NCBI RefSeq assembly: GCF_003058325.1
Contig: NZ_CP028843.1
Location: 5,325,001 to 5,389,000, forward strand
Reading direction: 5' to 3'
From: Methylobacterium currus
GTDB taxonomy: Bacteria; Pseudomonadota; Alphaproteobacteria; Rhizobiales; Beijerinckiaceae
Length of the DNA: 64,000 nt
In this document: positions 57,154 through 64,000 of the stretch, piece after piece
Layout: the number at the start of each line of letters is the position of its first letter
Position numbering within the stretch: the first letter of the stretch is position 1
The notes under the pieces: generated by a model
Told to the model about the DNA's origin: nothing
Databases searched by the model: none
What the model saw: the letters and a program-made list of their open reading frames with translations, nothing else
Translations under genes and position numbers: made by a program

Positions 57154-58344
57154 CTAGTGGACGCCGAGCCAGTCGAGCAGCATGCGCTCCTGCACGCCGA
57201 AGGCGTGTTCGGGGCTGTGACCGTTCTTGACCATTGGCGCCTTGAAGAACAGCGACAGCTGCTCCTGCACGCCGCCGTCGCCGCGCTTCTTGGCGAGGTC
57301 CAGGACGCGGGCGATCTCGATCACCAGCGGAGCGGCCAGGATCGAGTCCTTGCAGAGGAAGTTGACCTTGATCTGCATCCGCTGGCCGAGGAAGCCGGTG
57401 ACGTCGATATTGTCCCAGGCTTCCTTGTCGTCGCCGCGCGGGCGGTAATAGTGGATGTGGACCAGGTGATCCTCGACCGGGTAGCCGAGGATCGAATCCA
57501 GCACCGTGCCCTTGGTGTTGAGCTTGGACTGGAGCGAGTCCTTGTCGTTCAGCGCCAGGCCGTCGCGGTTGCCGAGGATGTTGGTGGAGAACCAGCCGTC
57601 GACGTGCAGAGCCCGCGACTTGAGCGCCGGGGCGAGCACCGTCTTCATCATGGTCTGGCCGGTCTTGCCGTCCTTGCCGGCGACCGGGACGTTCATCTGC
57701 TTGGCGAGATCGACGAGCGCCGGCACGTCGGCGGCGACGGAGGGCGTGAAGTTGGCATATGGAATGCCGTTCTTGATCGCCGCGTACGCGTAGAGCATCG
57801 CCGGGCTGATCGCCTCGTCGCTCGAATCGAGCCCGCGCTCGAAGGCGGCGGCCGAGTTCAGCGTCGGGTCGTCGAGGTCGGGCCAGCGCTCGGTCGAGGC
57901 GAGGTTGACGACCACCACGTCGTCGACGCCCGATTCCTCGCGGAAGCGCTTGAGATCGTCGGCGATGCAATCGACCGCCTCGCGGTGGTCCTTGGCGACG
58001 ATGCGGTTGCCGCCGTCGATGTTCTTGCAGAACTTGGCGCTGCCGACCGCCGGCCACGGCTTCATGCCGTTGAGCACCTGGGCGCCGTTCTCGATGTCCT
58101 GCTTGGTGAGCACGCCGTGACCGGTCGCCGCGGCGCCCAGATCGTCGCCGTTGAGATCCCAGCCGCCGAAGACGAGATCCTTGTACCCGACCATCCCGGC
58201 CACCGCGTGGCCCGCAAGGGGCAGTCCATCGAGACGGTTCGAGCCGGACTTGATCATCTCGATGCCGGCGATGGCGGTGGTGGCGACAGCCCCACCCATC
58301 CCGACGAAAGCGACGCCGACGCGCCGACCGGGCTGAATGCTCAT
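57154..58344 (-). CDS. Inositol-3-phosphate synthase homologue
   Basis: This 396-residue protein of the MIPS (ino1) family converts glucose 6-phosphate to myo-inositol 3-phosphate with bound NAD. The NAD-binding GMGGAVATT is at 15-23. Further family blocks are NLASTERWPD, the KDGKTGQTMMKT segment, WFSTNILGNRDGLAL and KDSILAAPLVIEIA. The long upstream frame is ignored because homology starts at ATG 58344. It heads a nine-gene minus-strand set and would supply the cyclitol precursor. A distant MIPS-like function cannot be excluded. Confidence 0.88.
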   Translation of the reverse strand: MSIQPGRRVGVAFVGMGGAVATTAIAGIEMIKSGSNRLDGLPLAGHAVAGMVGYKDLVFGGWDLNGDDLGAAATGHGVLTKQDIENGAQVLNGMKPWPAVGSAKFCKNIDGGNRIVAKDHREAVDCIADDLKRFREESGVDDVVVVNLASTERWPDLDDPTLNSAAAFERGLDSSDEAISPAMLYAYAAIKNGIPYANFTPSVAADVPALVDLAKQMNVPVAGKDGKTGQTMMKTVLAPALKSRALHVDGWFSTNILGNRDGLALNDKDSLQSKLNTKGTVLDSILGYPVEDHLVHIHYYRPRGDDKEAWDNIDVTGFLGQRMQIKVNFLCKDSILAAPLVIEIARVLDLAKKRGDGGVQEQLSLFFKAPMVKNGHSPEHAFGVQERMLLDWLGVH

Positions 58345-58677
58345 CGGTAGGGATTGTCCTCTTTCAGACCCGCGGACCCCGGGCGGGGCACCGGGGCAAT
58401 CGTTCGCCCACTCCGCGTGGCGACTGGAAATGCCCCGGGGGGTATTTGGTTCCAGACCACGCACGATTTTTTCGCGCCCTCGCGATCCGTCCCGGCGGGC
58501 CCGCGGAACGCCTCGTTAACCATCCCGAGAGAAACGGTGCCGCAAAATGGCCTCAGGGCTCGCCTCGGCCTCGTCCCATTCTGGACACACCGGACGGCCA
58601 GAGGTGCCGGCGAGCGAAGCACGAAACACGACGCGGTTCTTCAGGACCGGACCCGCGCCAAGGACAAAAGGTTGGAG
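58345..58677. promoter_or_regulatory. Divergent promoter region, cyclitol cluster / lytic transglycosylase
   Basis: This 333-base gene-free stretch must hold the main promoter of the minus-strand cluster and that of the transglycosylase. TTAACCAT (58516-58523) matches a CtrA-type half site. No clear promoter hexamers were found, and the open frames here look like chance. Confidence 0.35.
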
Positions 58678-59922
58678 ATGGGGGTTTACCCGGAGCCGGC
58701 GCCCTGCGCCGACGACGCTGGCCGACTCGTGCCCGAGGCGGGCACCGACACCATCCGCTGGCTCGATGCCCGCGAAGGCCACCATTCTGGAACGCGCGGC
58801 CGGACCCTGTCCGTGGCCGCCTCTCTGAGCCGCAAGGCCGCCGCGGCGCTCGCGGTCGGCGTCGCCTTCGCGGCCTGCCTGCCGCAGGACGCCGTCGCCC
58901 CGGCGGCGGAGGCGCATGACCGGATCGACTTCTCCGCCCCGCGCCTCCCCGGGATGTCCCGCGGCGTGACGCCGGACTGGCCAGGCCCGGCGCTGGTCGA
59001 GGAGACCCCGAGCACCACGGCCCTGATCCGCGACGACCTCGAGCGCCTGAGCCAGGAGATGCGGGGGGAGACGGCCCTGGGCGGTGACGCATCCGACACC
59101 CAGACCGCGCTGCCCCGGGAGGCTTCGCTGTCCCGGGACGCGACCGTGTCCGAGGAGATTTCCCTCCCCGAGGTGACCGCCCTGCCCGAGGAGACCCCGG
59201 ACGGGCTGGTAATCTTCGGCGACAAGAAGGTGCCCCGGGCTCTGGTCGAGACCATCGTGCGGGCCGCCCGCGACACCGAGACCGACCCGGTCTACCTGAT
59301 GGCGCTGGCCGACAAGGAATCGAGCTTCCAGCCGAGCGTTCGGGCCGCGACCTCGACGGCGGAGGGGCTGTTCCAGTTCCTCACCGGCACGTGGCTCGAG
59401 CTCCTGCGCAGCTTCGGCGCCAAGCACGGCTACGCGGCCGAGGCCGAGATGATCGAGAAGCGCGGCGGCACGCTGGTGGTCCTGAAGGAGGCCGACCGGC
59501 GCAGGGTGCTGGCCCTGCGGCGCGACCCCTACGCGGCGAGCCTGATGGCCGGCGAGATGATGAAGCGCGACCGTAGCCGCGTGGAGCAGCGCCTCGGGCG
59601 CGACCTGAAGCCGACGGAATGCTACTTCGCCCACTTCCTGGGCGCTGCGAGCGCCGGCAAGTTCATGGAATTGACGGCCGAGAAGCCGCACCAGCCAGCC
59701 CAGGCCTCGTTCCGGGCGGCCGCGAAAGCCAATCGCAGCCTGTTTTTCCGCCGCGAGGGCCGAAAGACGCGCAGCCTGACGGTCGCCGAGGTCTATGATC
59801 GTCTGGACGGCATGATCGACCAGCGCCTCGACCTGTACCAGCCGGTCGCGGCGATCGCGGAGCAGATCGACACCCGGCGCCCGAGCGACACCCTGCCCGC
59901 AGCCCTGAGCCAACTGCCCTGA
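58678..59922 (+). CDS. Lytic transglycosylase (SLT domain) protein
   Basis: This 414-residue envelope protein has a long polar N-terminus, then a hydrophobic stretch (about 51-66: KAAAALAVGVAFAACL) that anchors it or acts as an atypical signal. An acidic, repetitive linker (about 115-165) follows. The SLT domain (about 175-330) has catalytic Glu in ALADKESSFQPSV and the AEGLFQFLTGTW motif. It would cleave peptidoglycan glycan strands. The ribosome-binding sequence is AAGG about nine bases before ATG 58678. It is divergent from the cyclitol cluster. Confidence 0.8.
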   Translation: MGVYPEPAPCADDAGRLVPEAGTDTIRWLDAREGHHSGTRGRTLSVAASLSRKAAAALAVGVAFAACLPQDAVAPAAEAHDRIDFSAPRLPGMSRGVTPDWPGPALVEETPSTTALIRDDLERLSQEMRGETALGGDASDTQTALPREASLSRDATVSEEISLPEVTALPEETPDGLVIFGDKKVPRALVETIVRAARDTETDPVYLMALADKESSFQPSVRAATSTAEGLFQFLTGTWLELLRSFGAKHGYAAEAEMIEKRGGTLVVLKEADRRRVLALRRDPYAASLMAGEMMKRDRSRVEQRLGRDLKPTECYFAHFLGAASAGKFMELTAEKPHQPAQASFRAAAKANRSLFFRREGRKTRSLTVAEVYDRLDGMIDQRLDLYQPVAAIAEQIDTRRPSDTLPAALSQLP

Positions 59923-60053
59923 CTCTTCCCTCCCCCGAGGCCTCAGCTTGAGCGAAGCGGCCGCGGGGATGGCGCACGGGAAGGACGGCCCGGCACCTCC
60001 GACACTGCGACAACATCGGAGGCGCGCGCCGGTTCCGGCCCATTCGGAATTTT

Positions 60054-61019
60054 TTAACCGGTTCTTCGTGCCGCCTCCTGGCCCTCGTGCTCCCGCACCG
60101 GCAGCTGGACATACAGATGGGCGACGCCCGGCAGGCCGTGGCGGATGGCGGCACGCAGATCCGCGGTGGCGCGACGCAACTCCGCGCCGGAGAGGTGAGG
60201 GGCGAGGTCGAGGGTGACGGCGAGCAGCACCGTGCCGGGGCCAAGCTGGAGGCTGCGCATCCGCTCGATCCGCACCACCCGTGGGTCGGCCGTGAGAATT
60301 CCCTTCGCCTGCTCGATCACGCGCGGCGAGGCGCTTTCGCCGGTCAGCAGGCTGCGGGTCTCGCGAAACAGCACGCCCGCCGTGGCGATGAGCAGGCACC
60401 CGATCGCCACCGAGGCGACGCCGTCGCCCCGGGACCAGCCCAGGAAGCCGCTCGCGACGATGCCGGCGAGCGCGAGGCCGAGGCCGATCAGCGCTGCCCC
60501 GTCCTCCAGGATGATCGCGAAGGTGCTCGGGTCCTTGCTGCGGGTGACCGCCGTCCAGAGCGATTCGCGGGCGAAGCGGGCCCGCATCTCGCGCCGGGCG
60601 GTGCGGAACGACAGTCCCTCGAAGATCCCTGAGAGCGCGATCACCCCGACATTGACCCACGGCGCCGTCACCGGCTCGGGATGGCGCAGCTTCTCGACAC
60701 CCTCGTAGACCGCGTAGGCGCCGCCCAGGGTGAAGATCAGCAGCGCGACGACGAAGGACCAGAAATACAGCTCCAGCCCGTGCCCGAAATTGTGGCTGTC
60801 GTCGGCCGGCCGGGCCGCGCGCCGCATCCCGTAGAGCAGGAGGCCCTGGTTGCCGGTATCGACGAAGGAATGCACCGCCTCGGTGAACATCGCCCCCGAC
60901 CCGGTATAGGACGCCGCCGCGAGCTTGGTGACCGCGATGGCGAGGTTGCCGGCCAGGGCGGCGTAGACGACGAGCTTCGATCCCGTGGGTGCCAACTCTC
61001 GATACCTGTCGCAAGCCAT
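60054..61019 (-). CDS. Cation diffusion facilitator (CDF) transporter
   Basis: This 321-residue inner-membrane metal/H+ antiporter has six TM helices. The TM2 metal site is HSFVDTGNQ (His/Asp, about 50-58), HNFGHG lies in the following loop, and the TM5 site is the variant EDGAALIG. This pattern is closer to the ZnT9-like branch than to classical CzcD. The C-terminal cytoplasmic domain is at about 210-305. A 15-bp hairpin lies just before its ATG. The metal (Zn, Mn or Fe) is not determined. Confidence 0.9.
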   Translation of the reverse strand: MACDRYRELAPTGSKLVVYAALAGNLAIAVTKLAAASYTGSGAMFTEAVHSFVDTGNQGLLLYGMRRAARPADDSHNFGHGLELYFWSFVVALLIFTLGGAYAVYEGVEKLRHPEPVTAPWVNVGVIALSGIFEGLSFRTARREMRARFARESLWTAVTRSKDPSTFAIILEDGAALIGLGLALAGIVASGFLGWSRGDGVASVAIGCLLIATAGVLFRETRSLLTGESASPRVIEQAKGILTADPRVVRIERMRSLQLGPGTVLLAVTLDLAPHLSGAELRRATADLRAAIRHGLPGVAHLYVQLPVREHEGQEAARRTG

Positions 61020-61031
61020 ACAGCGCGGATT

Positions 61032-61064
61032 CCACCCACGACCTCAGGATGAGGTCGTGGGTGG
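61032..61064 (-). promoter_or_regulatory. Perfect 15-bp hairpin before the CDF gene
   Basis: CCACCCACGACCTCA (61032-61046) pairs perfectly with TGAGGTCGTGGGTGG (61050-61064) around a three-base loop. On the minus strand it ends 12 bases before the CDF ATG, so its GGTGG arm lies where a ribosome-binding site would be. It could stop the upstream efflux transcript or control CDF translation. Confidence 0.6.
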
Positions 61065-61111
61065 GACGAGGGAAAGGCGCCCGCGGCGCGGGCGTTCCCC
61101 ACGGGACCCGC

Positions 61112-62707
61112 CTAATGCCCGCCCGCCGGCGCCTCGCCGCCGCGCTTCACGTTCTTGAGGATCATCGCGAGCGGCACCGCGCAGGCCGAGACCAGGGCGA
61201 GCGCCCAGAAGACGTCGATATAGGCGAGGAAGGCGGACTGGGTCTGGACCTGCCGGCCGATCCAGGCGATCGCCTGGTTCTGGGCATCGACCATGCTGGC
61301 GCCGCGGGTGGAGAAGAACTGCGTCGCGGCCCGCAGGCTCTCCTGGTAGGCCGGCTCCGAGGGGACGATGTGCTCGACCAGCCGGCTGGTGTGGAATTGC
61401 TGGCGGTAGGCCAGGATGTTCTGGGCGAGCGACACCCCCATCGAGCCGCCGACGTTGCGGGCGACGTTGATCAGCGCCGAGGCTTGGTCGGTCTGGTCCT
61501 TGGTGATCCCCTCGTAGGAGGCGGCGGTGATCGACAGGAAGATCATCGGCAGACCGATACCGATATAGATGCGCGACCAGACGAAAAACCCGAAGTTGAG
61601 GTCGCCGTAGAGGTTGGTGAGGTCGACCATCGCGAAGGCGATGATGGTAGCGCCCGTGGCGATCAGGTATTTCGGCTGGACGTAAGCGGAGACGCGGCCG
61701 ATCACGAACATCATCAGGCAGGTGACGACGCCGCCGGGCGACAGCGCGAGGCCGGCCCAGGTGGCGGTGTAGCCGAAATAATCCTGCAGGAGCTGCGGCA
61801 GGAACTGCGTCGTCGCGATCAGGATGGCGCCGGTCGCGAGCATCACCAGGAAGCAGGAGCCGAACTGGCGCTGGCCGAGGAGGCGCAGGTCGATGACCGG
61901 GTTCTTGTGGTTCAATTCCCACGGGATCATCGCCACGAAGGACAGCACCGTCAGGCAGGCGAAGACCACGATCAGGTTCGAGCCGAACCAGTCCTTGCGC
62001 TGGCCCTCGTCGAGGACGACCTCGAGCGAGCCCAGGAAGGTCGCCACCAGGATGAAGCCGACGATGTCGAAGCGCACGCCGTCCCGGCGCAGGCGCTTCC
62101 TCTCCTCGATCGCCGATTTCGGGTCCTGGACCAGCCACCAGATCAGGAACAGGGCGATCAGGCCGACGGGCGCGTTGATGAGGAAGCACCAGTGCCAGGA
62201 ATACTGGTCGGAGAGCCAGCCGCCGAGCGTCGGCCCGACGACCGGCGCCACCACGATGGCGACGCCGTAGAGGGCGAAGGCCTGGCCGCGCTTCTCCGGC
62301 GGGAAGGAATCCGCCAGGATCGATTGCGCCAGCGGCGCCATGCCGCCGCCGCCGAGCCCCTGCAGCACCCGGAAGAACAGGAGCGATTCGAGACTCCAGG
62401 CAAAGCCGCACAGGACCGAGGAGACGGTGAACAGCGCGATCGCCGCCATGAAGAAGGCTTTTCGCCCGTAGCGCTTGGCGAGGAAGCTCGAGGCGGTGAG
62501 CACGATCGCGTTGGCGACGAGATAGCTCGTCACCACCCAGGCCGCCTCGTCGGGGCCGACCGCGAGCCCGCCCGAGATGTAGCGCAGGGCGACGTTGGCG
62601 ATGGTGGTGTCGAGCACCTCCATGAAGGTGGCGATCGCCACCACCATGGCGATGATCCACGGGTTGTGGTCGCCGGCGGCGCTGTCGGCGGGGTTCTTGG
62701 CGCTCAC
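61112..62707 (-). CDS. DHA2-family (EmrB/QacA-like) MFS efflux pump
   Basis: This 531-residue protein has 14 TM segments. DHA2 motifs include DTTIANVAL in TM1 (about 33-41), the loop motif with KRYGRKA, and GPTLGGWLSD (antiporter motif C region, about 150-160). It exports drugs or lipophilic compounds using the proton gradient. It lies 17 bp after the HlyD-type partner, the usual EmrAB pairing. Confidence 0.92.
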   Translation of the reverse strand: MSAKNPADSAAGDHNPWIIAMVVAIATFMEVLDTTIANVALRYISGGLAVGPDEAAWVVTSYLVANAIVLTASSFLAKRYGRKAFFMAAIALFTVSSVLCGFAWSLESLLFFRVLQGLGGGGMAPLAQSILADSFPPEKRGQAFALYGVAIVVAPVVGPTLGGWLSDQYSWHWCFLINAPVGLIALFLIWWLVQDPKSAIEERKRLRRDGVRFDIVGFILVATFLGSLEVVLDEGQRKDWFGSNLIVVFACLTVLSFVAMIPWELNHKNPVIDLRLLGQRQFGSCFLVMLATGAILIATTQFLPQLLQDYFGYTATWAGLALSPGGVVTCLMMFVIGRVSAYVQPKYLIATGATIIAFAMVDLTNLYGDLNFGFFVWSRIYIGIGLPMIFLSITAASYEGITKDQTDQASALINVARNVGGSMGVSLAQNILAYRQQFHTSRLVEHIVPSEPAYQESLRAATQFFSTRGASMVDAQNQAIAWIGRQVQTQSAFLAYIDVFWALALVSACAVPLAMILKNVKRGGEAPAGGH

Positions 62708-62724
62708 GGTGCCGTCTCCCGCGC

Positions 62725-63975
62725 CTAGCGCACGCGCACCGTCGGGACGATCGACATCCCGGGGCCGATCGAGACGTCGGTCGGCCAGTTGTCGACCGCG
62801 ATCTTCACCGGTACGCGCTGCACCACCTTGACGTAGTTGCCGGTGGCGTTCTCGGCCGGCAGCAGGCTGAAGGCGGTGCCCGAACCCGGCTGCACAGAAT
62901 CGACCTTGCCGGTGATCTTGTGGTCTGGATAGGCGTCGATCTCGACATCGACCGGCTGACCCGGGCGCATGTCGGTGATCTGGGTCTCCTTGAAGTTCGC
63001 CGTGACCCAGATGTCGTCCGGCACGAACATGCTGAGTGCCTGGCCGGCCTGCGCGAACTGCCCGACCGCGCCGGTGAGGCGCACCACCCGGCCTCCTTGA
63101 GCCGTCGTCACGGTCGTGTATTCGAGGTTCAGCTTGGCCTGCGCTTCCTGGGCGCGAGCCTGGGCGAGGCTCGCCTCGGCGCCGGCCCGCTGCGCCTGCA
63201 AGGAGCCGATCTGGCGCTGCGCCACCGTCACGGCGGCGTTCGCGCGGTCGAGATTCGCCTGCTGCTGCTGCAGGTTCGAGGTCGATTGCTGCGATTGCTG
63301 CACCGAGCCGGCGCCGCGCTGGGCGAGGTCCTGGTAGCGGGCCGCGTCCTGCTTGGCGAATTGCAGTGCCGCCTTGGCCTGCTCGACCTGGGCCTTGGCC
63401 TCCTGGATGCTCCCCTGCTGCGCCTGGATCTGCGCGTCGAAGCCCTGGATCTGGGCCTGGGCCGACTGGATCTGCGCCTGCGCCTGCCGGAGCGCCACCT
63501 CGTAATCGCGCTTGTCGATCTGGAACAGCACCGTCCCGGCCTCGACGTGCTGGTTGTCGGTGACCGGCACGGCGGTGACGTAGCCCGACACCTTCGGCGA
63601 GACCGCGAACTGGCGCGCATCCACGAAGGCGTCGTCGGTGCTCTCGTAGGGGTGGATGAAGGTGAGCCAGTACCAGTAGCCGCCGGCCGCGGCGAGGAGC
63701 AGCAGGACCGCCCCGAGGACGAACCAGAGCGGATGGCGCCGGATCAGGCCCGGCTTCTTCGTCTCGCCCTCGGCGTCCTTCTCGTCCGATTGCGTGTCGC
63801 CGGCGTCCGGGTCCTTGCTCCGGGCCTCGTCCTGCGACGGCTGCTCGCGCAGGGCACGGGTGTTCTCCCGCAGGGCACGCGTGTTCTCGTCGCGCGCCGA
63901 ATTTTCTTGACGCGTCGAATTTTCTTGCGCCGAGTCTTGCCGCGCCATGACGGGCGCCGGCGCGTCCCGCCCCAC
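62725..63975 (-). CDS. EmrA/HlyD-type membrane fusion protein
   Basis: This 416-residue periplasmic adaptor bridges the DHA2 pump to an outer-membrane channel. A polar N-terminus with a tandem ENTRALR-ENTRALR repeat is followed by a TM helix (about 82-104). The lipoyl/biotinyl-like half motifs come next (STDDAFVDAR, VSPKVSGYV), then a long Gln/Ala coiled coil (about 155-255). The beta-barrel region has WVTANFKETQI. The GTG start at 63975 has GGAGG five bases upstream; ATG 63948 is the alternative. Confidence 0.9.
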   Translation of the reverse strand: MGRDAPAPVMARQDSAQENSTRQENSARDENTRALRENTRALREQPSQDEARSKDPDAGDTQSDEKDAEGETKKPGLIRRHPLWFVLGAVLLLLAAAGGYWYWLTFIHPYESTDDAFVDARQFAVSPKVSGYVTAVPVTDNQHVEAGTVLFQIDKRDYEVALRQAQAQIQSAQAQIQGFDAQIQAQQGSIQEAKAQVEQAKAALQFAKQDAARYQDLAQRGAGSVQQSQQSTSNLQQQQANLDRANAAVTVAQRQIGSLQAQRAGAEASLAQARAQEAQAKLNLEYTTVTTAQGGRVVRLTGAVGQFAQAGQALSMFVPDDIWVTANFKETQITDMRPGQPVDVEIDAYPDHKITGKVDSVQPGSGTAFSLLPAENATGNYVKVVQRVPVKIAVDNWPTDVSIGPGMSIVPTVRVR

Positions 63976-64000
63976 GGGGGCCTCCGCCCGCGACTGATCG

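Noticed and set aside
48777..58344. Azole-forming (TOMM) peptide cluster
   Set aside because: No precursor-peptide gene, ThiF/ocin-like partner or dehydrogenase of the McbC type is present, and the YcaO lacks the PxPxP tail.
49412..58344. Complete mycothiol pathway
   Set aside because: Only the first three enzyme families are represented; no MshC or MshD candidate lies in the window.
58516..61035. A minus-strand open frame of more than 800 codons
   Set aside because: It is a shadow of the lytic transglycosylase and the CDF gene; no family pattern is visible.

Overview
The window looks like a chromosomal segment of a GC-rich alphaproteobacterium of the order Hyphomicrobiales, most likely Methylobacterium or a close relative. 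This is inferred from the very high GC content, vanillate O-demethylase genes, a family of Hyphomicrobiales-type palindromic repeats, and many short secreted proteins with Ala-rich signal peptides. There is no sign of phage or plasmid backbone. One gene (34.2-36.3 kb) is strikingly AT-rich and looks acquired.

Layout. 0-5.7 kb: glycyl-tRNA synthetase (glyQ, glyS), then small membrane, secreted or stress-type proteins. 5.8-9.5 kb: a class A penicillin-binding protein with an unusual C-terminal nuclease-fold extension, a His/Arg-rich secreted protein, and tRNA-Asn. 9.5-15 kb: an aromatic-acid block (AraC regulator divergent from vanA-vanB, an MFS aromatic-acid transporter, a DsbA-like isomerase). 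15-26.5 kb: housekeeping biosynthesis (argG, mtgA, ispA, leuB, a LOG-family protein, asd, an ALDH7-type dehydrogenase). A 20-codon Thr-rich leader peptide lies in front of asd. 26.5-34 kb: an M20 amidohydrolase divergent from a five-gene peptide ABC transporter, bracketed by inverted copies of a structured repeat. 34-36.3 kb: the AT-rich gene with a PD-(D/E)XK-like motif. 36.4-41.2 kb: a sugar ABC transporter without its own ATPase, divergent from an enolase-superfamily dehydratase. 41-48.6 kb: a diguanylate cyclase, copper ATPase CopA, a DUF1007 protein, a PhoR-like kinase and an LPG-synthase-type membrane protein. 60-64 kb: a CDF transporter and an EmrAB-type efflux pair.

The most interesting block is 48.8-58.3 kb, a tightly packed minus-strand gene set. 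In order of transcription it encodes an inositol-3-phosphate synthase homologue, an HD-like protein, a methyltransferase, a Gfo/Idh/MocA oxidoreductase, a stand-alone YcaO protein, a TIM-barrel isomerase-like protein, a GT4 glycosyltransferase, a PIG-L deacetylase and a UDG-family protein. Several genes overlap by 4 nt. Inositol synthase, GT4 and PIG-L together resemble the opening steps of mycothiol synthesis, but the remaining genes do not match that pathway. My inference is that the block makes an undescribed cyclitol-sugar metabolite modified by YcaO chemistry and methylation.

All functional assignments come from reading motifs and gene context. No database search was run.
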